DNA from: Symbiodinium natans
Lineage: Eukaryota; Sar; Dinophyceae; Suessiales; Symbiodiniaceae
NCBI GenBank assembly: GCA_905221605.1
Contig: CAJNDS010000779.1
Location: 1,314,001-1,378,000, forward strand
Direction of reading: 5' to 3'
Length of the DNA stretch: 64,000 nucleotides
In this document: positions 40,488 to 51,469 of the stretch, one piece after another
How positions within the stretch are numbered: position 1 is the stretch's first letter
How the letters are laid out: every line of letters begins with the position of its first letter
Translations under genes and position numbers: made by a program
The notes under the pieces: generated by a model
Databases searched by the model: none
Told to the model about the DNA's origin: nothing
The model's input: the letters and a program-made list of their open reading frames with translations, nothing else

Positions 40488-41858
40488 TGCTAACTTTCAT
40501 AATCGCCGCGTTTAAGGAGGGGTCTGCGATTAAGCGTTGGGTGGGGTTGCCGCAATGCAAAAACCGATTTTTTCGCCAGGCTGCAGATTTGGTGTGTTGC
40601 CTCTGGGTTTGTGCGTTTCTGTCATTCGTTTTACGCAGCTGCTGCATGGCTGATACAGCAGCAAATGAAAAACCATGAGACATCTGAGACATCGTGAGCA
40701 AGATAGCAGGCACGGCGTGAAGTGAAAACCCTGAATCGAAAAAATGGCACGTGACACTGTGTGAGTTGCGTGACGGTGTCACCCCCAACTTCCCTAAATC
40801 TTAACCCCAACAGGCTTCCCCTGCTACATGCAAGCGCTTACAGATGATTTACTCGGCGCTGTGGTGTGTCTGTGTAATCTGATGATCTGTTAGATGGGCC
40901 TCAGCCAGCTTCTCCATCAAGGTTGTTTTTGACGCACTGGGCCCTCATAAATGCATGATCTCCCTTCGGAAATTCAGGCTGAATTGCTGACCCCCCCTCG
41001 GTAATTGAGGCTTAATTGCTGACCCCCCCTCGGTAATTAAGGCTTAATTGCTGACCCCCCCCCCCCGCCCACACGATCATTAAGGATAGCTCAGCCGAGC
41101 TTAATTGCAGAGGGGGGGTCTGCAATTAAGGTTTTTGCAGCGCTTTTTGGGTCCAAATCCCTGCCAAAACCATGAAAATCACTATGTTTCGGGCAGTTTT
41201 GGCACGAAAAACTGCTGCAAAAACCTTAATTGCAGACCCCCCCTCTGCAATTAAGCTCGGCTGAACTATCCTTAATGACCGTGGGGGGGGGGGGGGGGGG
41301 TCAGCAATTAAGCCTTAATTACCGAGGGGGGTCAGCAATTAAGCCTTAACTAGCGAGGGGCGGGGGTGAGCAGCAAGCATCCCGCTGTCTCTGCTCAGGG
41401 CTTCAGGCGGTTTCGGGTTTTAGGGCTGTGCATTTTAGGGCTCTTAAGTTAATTCTTAAGTTCTGCCGTAAAAGCCCTCTCCGCCTGCCACACTTTCAAG
41501 TCTTCTTTCTTCTTTGGAGTTTCCGGGGTAGGGGCGAGGGGCTGCTTTGTCACCTCACGCTCACGCCAGAAGACGACGCCAGGTGAGAAGAAATGAGCGC
41601 CCAGTGTGTGTGTTGTGTGTGTGTGTGTGCATGCAAGTTGTAGCGTCAGACGAGCTCAGACAAGCGAGCTGATTGGGTCATTTGGAGCCTGGGGCCTGGC
41701 GTTTGGAGTTTGTTTTACTCAGGCCTGTTTTTTCCAAGGCTTCATTTTGCATCAATATACAAAATGAACTAAAATTTCTAAATCACCAGGAGTTTTTCCT
41801 TAATTACCGAGGCCTTTGCTTAATTGCAACCCAAAAACCCGACTTATGAAAGTTAGCA
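40488..41858. mobile_element. Complete non-autonomous transposon, hAT-like
   Basis: The element begins TGCTAACTTTCATAA and ends with the exact reverse complement TTATGAAAGTTAGCA. The 8-bp sequence TTCACGGG directly flanks both ends (40480-40487 and 41859-41866). An 8-bp duplication suggests the hAT superfamily. The interior (40983-41345) is a large palindrome of TTAATTGC and poly-C/poly-G modules. No transposase was found in 1.37 kb. Confidence 0.92.
40983..41345. repeat. Long palindrome inside the hAT-like element
   Basis: The left arm (40983-41140) contains GGTAATTAAGGCTTAATTGC, GATCATTAAGGATAGCTCAG and GCTTAATTGCAGAGGGGGGG. The right arm (41216-41345) carries their reverse complements in reverse order, around a loop of about 75 bp. 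Confidence 0.93.
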
Positions 41859-41920
41859 TTCACGGGCACTTGGATCGGGTTTAGGGTTTATAGTGTTTAG
41901 GGTTTAGGGTTTGGACCAAT

Positions 41921-42145
41921 TGGAGATATTTAGGTAGGATAATTCTAGTCGTAGCTGGTTGTAGCCCTGTTTTTGTTTAGGTTACTCATAGCCGCAAGTG
42001 GCTGTTTGCCTGTGCTTGCTAGAGTATGGGAGTCCAGTCAGTAGCACTCGAAGCCAGTTTCTGGCAACACCCACATGAGCCCGGATGCAAAAAGGGATAT
42101 AAGTAGGATCATTATAGTCATAACTGGTTATAACCTTACTTATGA
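41921..42145. repeat. Interspersed element, family G (two pieces)
   Basis: GGAGATATTTAGGTAGGATA and AATTCTAGTCGTAGCTGGTT, then again ATATAAGTAGGATCATTATA and GTCATAACTGGTTATAACCT. Related pieces lie near 6530, 28963 and 55765. Confidence 0.55.
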
Positions 42146-43195
42146 CCCCAAGTTGCTGTCTCAGGATTTTCTCGCAGCCTGATCCGACCCAGAAAGGGCC
42201 GGGCATCCTCGGCAGAGCACCCACTAGAAAGTAACAAAGAGAAACTGCGAGGAACTGAAGTGTCCAAACGAACTTGTCAAAGGATCAAGTTCGATCCCAT
42301 GATTTCATTGTTTGGCGTTCCGTGGTTTCATGAGCTTCCTCGTTTAAACTTCTTCGACAAGAACACATATGAACCCAAACAGCAGTGCACCACCTCACTC
42401 AATGTCATTAGTCTCTTGCCTGTACCTGTTGCTGGTTCTTATTGCGTGTTTGGCTAGGTTGACACTTTCATTTCGTCGTTCTGCCGCTTGTCATAAGAAA
42501 ATAGTCAAGTAAACTGTTGCACATGATGTTATAAGGATTTAGGGACCTAACTCTGGCAAAGCAGCAAAGGCGAAACACAGGTGAGCAAGCCCCGTCCACC
42601 CCAGGAAATTTGTGTTCGACCTTTCGTTCAGCTTGCAGTCGCTAAACCTTTGTCTCATAGGTTTCTTCCTTTCTGTTACGCCTCTCACACTGCTTTCACT
42701 GGGGCAGTTGCGGAACGGAGGGTTCTTGATTTTGGGTCAGCTATGTCAACGTCCTGTGCTTCGCGACTTAGGTAGTGGGCGAGGACAGCGATTGTGAGCC
42801 AAGTCAGGCGGAGAAAATCATGAGCGAGCCCCGAATTCCGCAACTGAGCCTTGGGCGCAGCCGCATGATGGGAAGGAGGCGCACCGGTTGACGTGTTTAG
42901 TTTTGGCAAGCCCCGCATCACGACTTGGGAGGAAATCTCCGTACTCGCTGGTGCAAGTTTCAACGTTAGCCGTCAGTTCCCGGCGCGCACAGGGAGGGAG
43001 GGAAGCGACCTGTACCTGGCAAGGTGTCTAGCAAAACTTGCCGCGCCGGCATGCAAGACGAGCAAATACCCCCACATTTGTGGCAAGTTGTGCATCGAGA
43101 GAGCGAGAACACTCCTCTCTTACCGGTGCAAGTCTGGCGCGTGCCATCAGTTGCCGGCCCGCAGCCAGAGGGCGTACATGTGGCATGTATCTGGT
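42146..43195. other. Stretch without a supported exon
   Basis: Contains an open frame (about 42893-43200) rich in Cys and basic residues (KTSKYPHICGKLCIERART) that has neither a clear start nor AG|G acceptor. It might be a decayed transposon or retrogene piece. Nothing else was recognised. Confidence 0.35.
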
Positions 43196-43294
43196 AACCC
43201 TAAACCCTAAGCCCTAAACCCTAAACCCTAAACCCTAAACCCTAAACCCTAAACCCTAAACCCTAAACCCTAAACCCTAAACCCTAAACCCTAA
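43196..43294 (-). repeat. CCCTAAA array
   Basis: Fourteen near-exact units. Confidence 0.95.
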
Positions 43295-43328
43295 CCCGTG
43301 AGGATCTTTGGAGTGATACCAAGCCGGC

Positions 43329-43700
43329 ATGCAGCATGGCATACGTCTCTTTTTAAGTCGCCTCCGATATATCAGTACATATGGTTCCGTTGCGATGTGG
43401 TCCGCCGAAGTTTCATTGAGTCTGCCTTCCGCAAATGCGAGTGAATGCATTATACGGGACGTTCTCAACGCACACGCGTTCCATGACCCCCTGAGCGCAG
43501 AGAGAACTGGGGTCGGTCTGCTTTGGTACCAAATCTTTGAAGATAATCGCCGGGCATCCCTGACACGACCCATCCCCGAAGGTATGTTGGGATGCCGATG
43601 TGATAATACCAGACAAGTGCTACGCGAAATTCATGGATTGATCAAGCAAGCTGGCGAAGGTCAGCATGCGCGAATTATTTCAATCAAAATGGCAGGCTAG
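43329..43700 (+). CDS. Unassigned open frame, possible relic
   Basis: An uninterrupted frame of 123 codons (MQHGIRLFLSRLRYISTYGS at the start; GLLWYQIFEDNRRASLTRPI in the middle). It is far longer than the exons elsewhere and has more even base composition, so it could be an intronless retrocopy or transposon relic. No family was recognised and chance is not excluded. Confidence 0.28.
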   Translation: MQHGIRLFLSRLRYISTYGSVAMWSAEVSLSLPSANASECIIRDVLNAHAFHDPLSAERTGVGLLWYQIFEDNRRASLTRPIPEGMLGCRCDNTRQVLREIHGLIKQAGEGQHARIISIKMAG

Positions 43701-44377
43701 GCACGCCAGGCAACTTGCAGCGATGGGAAATCTTCTCTAGCGTTGAGCTCCTTCAGTCAGTGGAGGGGGCGTGTTTATCTGCCAAGTGGAAAGGAAAGTT
43801 GGCATGCTGCAGAGCACTGCTTGAGAACCTGCAGATGACCAGGTTCTCTCTGCCTCTTAGCCCCTGAGACCTTGCGAGCCAGATGAACTTTAAAAGGGTT
43901 TATGGTTCATATACCCCAATGTAAGGATTAGAGTAAGTAGAGGGTATATGGTCCCAAATTTTAGGGGTTCATTCGGTTCCCAAAAAGGGATGTGGATGCC
44001 ACCCTCAGATTCCTGAGAGGCCAACATGCTGGGATGCTTCAAGTTGCCATGTCGTCTAGCCTCGGCGGCCGCGGAGCCCTTACTTAATCTGATGTTCTCA
44101 CCTGGAGAGCCAATTGATACTCACACCTGCGTAGCCCACAAAAGGTCGCGCACTTTTTGGGCAGGTCATTCGAAGCACTCGGAGCAGGCACAAGTATGTG
44201 TTTCGGTCGAGCAGAATTTTTGTGTAGCAATTGGTCCTCCGAGCAATGTCACGTTCAATCCAGTCGCGCAGCAGACGTCCTGACCTTCGGGGTTTGGGGG
44301 GAAAAGAGGCCTGCATCTCTGTCATGCGGAGACCTAGCTGCGCTGTAAGACCCTCTTCGGCAGGATCCAGATAATGA

Positions 44378-44452
44378 TTTCCGGAATTTTAGGGGTACCT
44401 TATTGGGTCCTTATCCTAAAGAATCCAACTATTTGGGGGTCTATATTGGGTG
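44378..44452. repeat. Interspersed element, family D
   Basis: CCGGAATTTTAGGGGTACCT, TTATCCTAAAGAATCCAACT and ATTTGGGGGTCTATATTGGG, in the opposite orientation to the copy at 10112. Confidence 0.75.
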
Positions 44453-44485
44453 AGCTTGATCGGGCCACGAGTACTTCTCATGCAG

Positions 44486-44643
44486 GCACCCCAGTGGTGT
44501 GCGCAGCTCATTTTACCGCTGCAGGCCCCAAGGCAGGACCACGCGAGTCTTTGAAGCAGCCCGACTTTGTCACCGCATGCATCGCGGAACCTGCCCTTTA
44601 TACGGACATCCTGACCGTTTCGCAGCGTGAGATGCAAGAAGAA
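44486..44643 (+). CDS. Exon candidate, product unknown
   Basis: ATGCAG|GC acceptor opens TPVVCAAHFTAAGPKAGPRE, then SLKQPDFVTACIAEPALYTD and ILTVSQREMQEE, ending GAA|GTGTGT. Fifty-two open codons of protein-like composition. No family recognised. Confidence 0.5.
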
Positions 44644-44814
44644 GTGTGTCTAGGGTGTACGGGATGTCGGGGGCGAGAGGAACGCTAGGAACCCAACAGA
44701 GCGAAATGGGGTGGCTGCGAGAAGCCTACGCAGAACCAACATCTCCTCCCAAGCCACCCAAAGGGGCCAATGGAGAACCTAATTTCAAAGAGCTTTCTGA
44801 CACCCTAAACTACT

Positions 44815-44925
44815 GCGGCTTAAGAACCCCCCAAAGACACAAATGTTCTTCCTTATAGGGTCATATAATCAGATAGGGATTATTAATATGTTCTATTCTT
44901 GGAGGGTCTTAAAGCAAATAGTACG
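44815..44925. repeat. Inverted-repeat element, family I
   Basis: GGCTTAAGAACCCCCCAAAG on the left; TCTTGGAGGGTCTTAAAGCA then AATAGTA on the right. Confidence 0.7.
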
Positions 44926-45540
44926 TAGTAGAGCAAGGCAGCCTCGGGCATGCGCCTGTATTGCCACAGCCCCACCCTGACGCCGAGCGAGGCCATACAA
45001 CTTCCTGAGGAGGGCAATCCCCTCCCCCTAGTATAATAAACCCCTCATCTGAATTACTTCCATTATTATAGTTATATTTGAGTATAAGGCGGGGGTATTC
45101 CTAGCATTAGCATTAAATACTACCATTGTAGTTGTATTAGAGTATATGGGGCGGGGGGGGGTTATTCAATATTCGGGGTGTTTATATTCGGGGGAGCTCC
45201 CTTAGCAGAGCTTTCTGAGGAGGCTTGCAGGGGCTTAAAGCTTCCGAACCGTAGCTGCGTACCCACCTGTGCTGCGCAATGGCACCTGCGGTTGGGTGTG
45301 AGTCTCTTGAAGGAGGCCTTAAGGTTTAGGGCTTAGGGTTTAGGGTCTCGGGTCTAGGGTTTAGGGTTTAATTAGGGCGGACAGAACCCGAAGAGATGGA
45401 TAAAGCATCCCGAGATGAAGCTATGCTGTTGGGATCTTGTAGGCTTATGTCCCAAACAACCAACATGCTGTGAATGCAATGGTGAATCTTGGGCTTAGGG
45501 CTTAGGGGGCTCAATTATTCATCCAGGGTGCCCCCGGCAA

Positions 45541-45560
45541 CCAACCCTAAACCCTAAACC

Positions 45561-45599
<39 letters not shown>

Positions 45600-45639
45600 A
45601 CCCTAAACCCTAAACCCTAAACCCTAAACCCTAAACCCA
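45541..45639 (-). repeat. CCCTCAA variant array before exon
   Basis: Six consecutive CCCTCAA units inside a CCCTAAA array that ends ten bases before the exon at 45649. Confidence 0.93.
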
Positions 45640-45648
45640 ACTTCCGAG

Positions 45649-45765
45649 GTGGAAGAGCAGGAGGAGAACGAGCGGAAATTGGAAGCCAGGTATTCAAAGC
45701 TGAAGTCGGAGTGGCTGCCTCGGACCTTGAAACCAGGCCTGTCTCCAGAACCAAAGCCTGCTTAG
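45649..45765 (+). CDS. Exon candidate, charged coiled-coil-like
   Basis: CCGAG|GTGGAA acceptor, phase 0. Reads VEEQEENERKLEARYSKLKS then EWLPRTLKPGLSPEPKPA and TAG at the first TTTAGGG unit. A GT donor at 45690 is a shorter alternative. The high Glu/Lys content suggests a helix or coiled coil. Flanked by CCCTAAA before and TTTAGGG after. Confidence 0.62.
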   Translation: MEEQEENERKLEARYSKLKSEWLPRTLKPGLSPEPKPA

Positions 45766-45904
45766 GGTTTAGGGTTTAGGGTTTAGGGTTTAGGGTTTAG
45801 GGTTTAGGGTTTAGGGTTTAGGGTTTAGGGTTTAGGGTTTAGGGTTTAGGGTTTAGGGCCTTAGGCCTTAGGCCTTAGGCCTTAGGGTTTAGGGTTTAGG
45901 GTTT
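45763..45904 (+). repeat. TTTAGGG array with CCTTAGG block
   Basis: Fifteen exact units, four GCCTTAG variants, then normal units, starting at the end of the exon at 45649. Confidence 0.95.
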
Positions 45905-46129
45905 GGTAGCCCAGTGGTACCCTTTCCCTCTTTTTTTGGGTTCTTGGTTCCCTTATAAAGTAACCAACCAACCCTTGTTATAATATGGTTGCTGGGCTAC
46001 TAAGAAGCCTACCCTGTTGTAGATCATCACAGGGTTCAGGGTTTTCTAAGGGGTTACAGGGGTTTGGTACCCTACACAGGTTCTCAAATGGTTCTCAGGT
46101 TTGGGCAGGGGGTTTTTTTCTTTTTGCAG

Positions 46130-46165
46130 CGACCTCCGGAAGAGGAACGAGTCGAAGCCTGCAAG
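46130..46165 (+). CDS. Weak exon candidate
   Basis: A strong pyrimidine tract and acceptor (TTTTTTTCTTTTTGCAG) precede DLRKRNESKPAR; two frames are open. The acceptor is better than the coding evidence. Confidence 0.33.
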
Positions 46166-46424
46166 AGACCACCGTGGCCTAACCCCTATGGCAAAGCTAA
46201 GCTACCTGCATGCGGCTGAGGCGAGGCCTGAATGACGAGGAGTCGAGAAGCTTCGTTTTGCGGGCTGGGATGCTCTCTTCGATGCTTTCTAGGGTTAATG
46301 GGGGAAGGTGGCGCAAGTGTTGCAAAAGCGGAGAAGGGCCTGAGGAGTTCAACAGCCAGGCAGTATAGGGCTGTGCATCGCAAGCCTAGCCCTATAAACT
46401 ACCTGTCCCCAACTTATGGGCTGG

Positions 46425-46560
46425 GTAGGTAACCTTTGACCTTTTTGGTGTAGCATGTCTCACGCTCGACACCGGGGACTTGCTGTGCACACGTCGCGCT
46501 TTAACCTTGTTGGTTATATTGAATCCTACTGTACATAAGGTTCTTCGGGCCAGGGTACTC
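46425..46560. repeat. Interspersed element, family A
   Basis: GTAGCATGTCTCACGCTCGA, CGGGGACTTGCTGTGCACAC, GTCGCGCTTTAACCTT, ATATTGAATCCTACTGTA and GGGCCAGGGTACTCAGCTCC recur almost unchanged at 53455-53575. Confidence 0.85.
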
Positions 46561-46631
46561 AGCTCCTAAGCCAAAGTGCCAGTAAGGGACGGCAGTAAGG
46601 GACGGGTGACCTGAAGCTCCGACTGCTGGAG

Positions 46632-46707
46632 GGTCTCAGCCCAGTGCCATCAAGGAGACCCTCAACACCTTCTTCGCCCTTTTCGACAACTGCATCCAGC
46701 TCTATAG
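46632..46707 (+). CDS. Exon candidate, product unknown
   Basis: GGAG|GG acceptor opens SQPSAIKETLNTFFALFDNC then IQLY, with a GC donor (TATAG|GCTG). The frame stays open for another 12 codons. Amphipathic helix pattern; family unknown. Confidence 0.52.
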
Positions 46708-47857
46708 GCTGAATAAGCCGTGCACCCAGCTTAGTCAGCGTAGCACTTGGCGCGGCTTTCCCAAAACCCTAAACCCTAAACCCTGAACCCCCTGTTGTAA
46801 GCAATGTGAACCTTCCAGAAAGCCCAAACCCTCAAGGATGCAACGCGCGGAGAGGCAACCAAGGTCCCTGAAATGCAACGGTCGAAATAATTACTAATCT
46901 TTTTCATTTAGGGTTTAGGGTTTAGGGTCACTTTGTAATTCTACTCAAATACCCCCCCCCCCCCCAAAAAAAAAAAAACATTCTAATTATTCAGGCCCCT
47001 AGACCCTAAACTAAACAAAACCTTGTTCTAACTTTTTTCAGGCCCCAGTACTTGTTGCAGAAACCTCAGACGACGGCAGCAAAACCAACCCTGTCCAAAC
47101 AGTTTTCTTCTTGGCCACCTTTTGCTGTTTTAGGGTTTAGGTTGTAGGGTGTAAGGCCTGATGAAGGAGAGGCCAGGTTTCAAGAAGTGGGAGAGTTTGG
47201 AGTTCGGCCTATAGGTTACCGGATTCTGGCTTAGCTTCGATACCTTAACGTGGCGAATGCTCGAGCATTCCCGCCGTGCGCTTTTGCCCTTTCATGAATC
47301 TGAGAGGCCCTGCAGAATTCATGGCGCAATGACGAGGTAGTCTCCCCGACTCTAACTTGTTCCAGAGAATGGCGAGGCTGCCTTTAAAACTAACCTGTCT
47401 TCCATTTCCTATGTCCGTGTGCCCCCCCCCAAACCTGCGCAGGCCTAGAGAAACGAAGTCTGGCAAGTTAAACCTTCATCGCTGAATCTAAGACTTGAAC
47501 TCGCCGGTGCTAGGCAGGTTGCAACCGGGAAAAGTTAAACTAGGGTTTAGGGTTTAGGGTTTAGGGTGTTCTTCATTGATTCAATTGCATCCATCGAATC
47601 GCGGCGAGCACTGGCTCTACATCTCCCAATGTCTTCTGGGATTTTATGGGCGCCACGTCATACTCACTGCACTGCACCTGAAGCACAGAACGCTGCCCTA
47701 AACCCTAAACTCTAAACCCTAAACCCTAAACCCTACAGCAGCCGTAGCTTGCAGGAGCAGAGGCCCTCGCACGCAGACGCAAGATTACGCAGATGCCCTA
47801 AGACCCTGCATCCATCTCGCGGGTCATTTAGGGAGGGGTTTAGGGTTTAGGGTTTAG

Positions 47858-47936
47858 GGGTGCCCTCTGGAGCCATGCCAGCCATGCTTCGTGCGGACCA
47901 ACTTCCAGGGTACATCGCGGCCATGGATCGACCAGG
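47858..47936 (+). CDS. Exon candidate with acceptor in TTTAGGG
   Basis: TTTAG|GG inside the repeat serves as acceptor. Reads VPSGAMPAMLRADQLPGYIA then AMDRP, ending CCAGG|GTAGGG. Confidence 0.52.
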
Positions 47937-48078
47937 GTAGGGAGTCGGGAGCAGGTAGGTGGGACTGGGTTCAAAAAGGATTTAGGGTTGAGGGTTGAGG
48001 GTTTAGGCTTTAGGGTTTAGGGGTTCGGGTTTGTCAGAGAGTCCAGGTTCAAAGAAGGGGTTAGGGTTTAGGGTTTAG

Positions 48079-48194
48079 GATTGGTGCCAGTCCCAGATGC
48101 TCCTCCAGCTCTAGAGGAGCATCCTTGGAAGGATGTTGGGCCATGTTGGGTTCAGAAGAACCAAATCGGTCTGTCCAACCCGGTGGAATTCAGG
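48079..48194 (+). CDS. Exon candidate with acceptor in TTTAGGG
   Basis: TTTAG|GATTGG acceptor. Reads LVPVPDAPPALEEHPWKDVG then PCWVQKNQIGLSNPVEFR, ending at a GT donor. Thirty-eight codons of convincing composition. Confidence 0.6.
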
Positions 48195-48348
48195 GTTTGA
48201 CGCCTTGGGTTTTATATGCCTAAACCCTAAACCCTAAACCCTAAACCCTAAACCCTGATCAGCCAAGAAGGGCTTCCGGGGTTGCCACCTTCAGTCCTTG
48301 CTTCAAGCAAGGTTGTCGGGGTGGGGAATGTGTGTGGCGGCCTAGATG

Positions 48349-48450
48349 AGGGTTTCCAAAATTGGGCGTACCTTATTGAGGCTCTCATGATAAGGGTAGC
48401 CTACCATTTGGGGGGCTATATTCGGGGTCACTTGCTCTCGTAAACCCCCA
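48349..48450. repeat. Interspersed element, family D
   Basis: CCAAAATTGGGCGTACCTTA, TAAGGGTAGCCTACCATTTG and GGGGGCTATATTCGGGGTCA; same orientation as 44378. Confidence 0.75.
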
Positions 48451-48845
48451 GATGTTCACTTCCAGGAGATGCCTTACATACAACATCGCAGCCCATGCGT
48501 GAGGTGTCCACAATTTGTGTGCTGTGACGGGTGGTTTGATCGTATTCTTGGCAATCAGGCCGCGTATACCCTCACACATTCAAGGTAGGCTTTAGGGTTT
48601 CGGTTTTGGATGGAGAGGGAGGCCCGTTGCAGTTCATACATTTATTTCGATTGTGTGCCGGTAAAGTCTGTCATACAGTAAGCCAATGACTGCCGTTCCC
48701 GGCTTCCCCAACCCCCCGAAATGAACAACACTATTTTGCATAGCTTAGTAGCAACACAGAGCAAGAACATGAGGAGCCGAAACTTTATGGAGCCCCAAGG
48801 CCCTCGGTCAATAAGCGACTTGCCGTTGCCGGGTTGCATCTTCAG

Positions 48846-48902
48846 GAGCACGACCGAGCTGCGCGCCTGAAGAAGATGGAAGCACGGATTGACAAGGCCT
48901 TG
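48846..48902 (+). CDS. Exon candidate, coiled-coil-like
   Basis: CTTCAG|GAGCAC acceptor, phase 0. Reads EHDRAARLKKMEARIDKAL, with a GA donor (TTG|GAGAG) that keeps phase 0 into the exon at 49248. The frame is also open further. Confidence 0.58.
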
Positions 48903-49247
48903 GAGAGTGGCACCCGAAGCGTTCTCAACCCTGAACACTACAGGCGATGCACGCATGCTTGTGGCAGATGCCGAGTGTACGTCGGGAGTTGCCTCCGCCG
49001 CAGGATCTAGCATAAGCCCTGAACCGAAAGGCAATGTTTGGTGCTGGCGCAGTGATGCCCCTTAGCCTTAGCCCCAAATGCTCGTGGAGATTTGTTGGGT
49101 TTCACCATGCTCCCCAGCCCTAAGATCTCCTCCAAGCCTTCAGTCACAGAGGCCTCCTCTGAGTAGCTGCGTGCAGATTGGGTGGTCTACCCACTACCCA
49201 GCGGGTTTTCATAGGGGCAAGCAAAGCAGGGGTTTGAGGAGGGTAAG

Positions 49248-49334
49248 GATCTAGAGGAGTGGCAGACCAGCCTGGAGGCGCAAGAGAAGTGCGTCGTCAT
49301 TTCTGCCGCCATGGAGGCAGCACCTGTCTCATAA
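49248..49334 (+). CDS. Exon candidate, coiled-coil-like
   Basis: GTAAG|GATCTA acceptor, phase 0. Reads DLEEWQTSLEAQEKCVVISA then AMEAAPVS and TAA. It may end earlier at a GC donor. TTTAGGG units follow directly. Confidence 0.58.
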   Translation, partial: DLEEWQTSLEAQEKCVVISAAMEAAPVS

Positions 49335-49689
49335 GGGTTTAGGGTTTTAGGGATTAGGGTTTAGGGTTTAGGGTGTCCAGGTTCTGTTGAAAGATCCCTG
49401 GGGTCAAAGCCATCACAGCCACCCACGTCCCACTAGAGATCTGGAGTTTGGGGTCTTCCGGGGCTTAGGGCCTTTACGGTTGGTTTCGGCTTTTATGCTT
49501 GGGGTTGACTTGACCAGAATTAAGGGGTATAAAGGGGGACCCCTAGAAGGGACCCTTAATCTTATCCCCCAATCTAACCCCCCAAATAAGCCTTATATAG
49601 TCCCTATATACACAATCAAATACAGCATAAGAATTGTACTAGCAAGGGACCCCTAGTGCCGTCGACCCCCAATAAACACAGCCGCCAAT

Positions 49690-49908
49690 GGAGTTTTCAA
49701 AACAGTCCTGAATAGGGATTATAGTGGGGGCCTGGTAAGGACTTTAGTATAAGGGTACTATGATCCCTATTAAGGACTGTTAGTTTAGGGTCACAAGGAT
49801 CCCTACTAAGGACTGTGAGGGGTACGATGATCCTTAGTAAGGACTGTTAGTATAGAGGTACTATCATCCCTAAACCCTAAACCCTGTAAGTAGAAGGGGA
49901 AACATCCC
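49690..49908. repeat. Nested or tandem family B elements
   Basis: Several alternating AACAGTCCTGAATAGGGAT and ATCCCTATTAAGGACTGTTA arms and a final GGGGAAACATCCCA. Two CCCTAAA units sit inside the last arm. Confidence 0.75.
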
Positions 49909-49917
49909 AAGCCAAAG

Positions 49918-49977
49918 GCCATGCTGGAGCAACATGCCCGGCAGCTGGCCTCTGATGAGGCCGCGGCCCAGCGAAAG
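49918..49977 (+). CDS. Exon candidate, coiled-coil-like
   Basis: CAAAG|GCCATG acceptor, phase 0. Reads AMLEQHARQLASDEAAAQRK and a GA donor (AAG|GAGCTC) in phase 0, which continues smoothly into the exon at 51470. Confidence 0.62.
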
Positions 49978-51469
49978 GAGCTCTGCAAGGGGAATCGTTT
50001 GTTTAGGGTTTAGGGTTTAGGGTTTAGGGTTTACAGTTTAGGGTTTAGGGCCTAGGGTTTAGGATTTAGGGTTTAGGCTTTAGGATGGTTTGGCGGGAAT
50101 TTTCCGCAGAGCTCCTGTTTCAACCAAACAAAGGGTTCAGGGGAATTCAATGGCCAAAAACAGGCCCTTTTAGGGTTTAGGGTTTAGGGTTTAGGGCAGT
50201 GCAAGACCCTAGCGAAACCGCACGGCGCTGCCAGCAAAATTCGCTCAAAAACCCTGGAAAACGCAGCCCCCCCCCCCCCCCCCCCCCCCCATCCTTCCCA
50301 CCTGCCAGCAAAATGCGTTCCAAAACGCATTCCCCCACCACCCCCCCCTCACCTGCAAGCAAAGTGCTTTTTGGAAGCCCTGGAGCCCCCCCGCCGTCTG
50401 GGACCGCCAAGGTCCAGAGGCTTTTAATTGCGGAGCCCACGGCCAGTGACCATACCGGGGGGGGGGGGGGGTTTATTCACATGAAGCGAACATTATGCCC
50501 CGTGGGCTCGGTTTTTCCTGTTTTGACGCGAGGAAAGCTAGGATGAAACACAATGAAACGAAAGCTCCCGAGACCATCTGCCGCAGTTCTGCAACCTGTC
50601 CAGGCGGGGAAAGGCGGAAGAATGCGTTTTCCAGGCCCTCCCAATTGTTTTCAGCAACAAAGGAGAAGGCAGCTTTTCAACCGGCTTTGGCCCGGAAGGA
50701 TTGTGCAATTTCGATGGAGTTATAATTACATTCTGGGATTTGGTTTGTGCTGCCTCGTGCACTTGCAGGTGTTACATGGCTCCTTATAATAAGTGAATGC
50801 AAGACAACAAGCAGGAGGAGTTTATCCGCAAACGCGCGGACGAGGCAATATCCGTTGCGGAGGCGCAGGGGCTTATGGGGCCGTTTATGGTCTAACCCTG
50901 CGACGCCCCCTGACAGCTCGCAGCACCTTTCTGTGGACCTTTGTGAGGGCTAGCAGCCCCTCACACCCAAACCCTAAACCCTAAACCCTATTCAACCTTC
51001 TTCTTCGTCATTGCATCTTACGGTTCACCCTCAGGCCCCCTCCGGCTTTGCCAGGTCTCTTTCGAGCGGAGGGGTTTAGGGTACCCGAAACCCTAAACCC
51101 TCAACCCTAACCCCTAAACCCTGAACCCCAAACCCTAAACTCCTAAAACAATGGGGCCTTTCTTCCCTCGTACCTTCAAAGGATCCCTCAGTCCTAGAGC
51201 CCCATGAGTGTGGTGCAGGGTTTAGGGTTTAGGCTTTAGGGTTTGGGGTTTTGGGTGTAGGGTTTAGGGTCCGACCCCGACCACACACATGTCAACAGAC
51301 TTGTTTGGATTTCCAATGCCTTTGGTCCCCCAACCCCTGGGTGCTGACTGGGGCTCGATCTGCGAATCTGCAACCCCTAAACCCTAAACCCTAAACCCTA
51401 AACCTTTTCACCCCAGCCTCGCTTGCGTCTGGTGTGAGAGTCGAAACCTCAAGCCCATCCTCGCAGCAG
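49978..51469. other. Long intron or gap, no exon seen
   Basis: Holds telomere-type arrays, poly-C and poly-G runs (50266-50290, 50458-50472) and GC-rich frames without reliable splice sites. Confidence 0.45.

Noticed and set aside
42685-43210. Overlapping frames on both strands, Cys-rich on +
   Set aside because: No zinc-finger spacing that I recognise, no start or acceptor; kept only as a note in the gap description.
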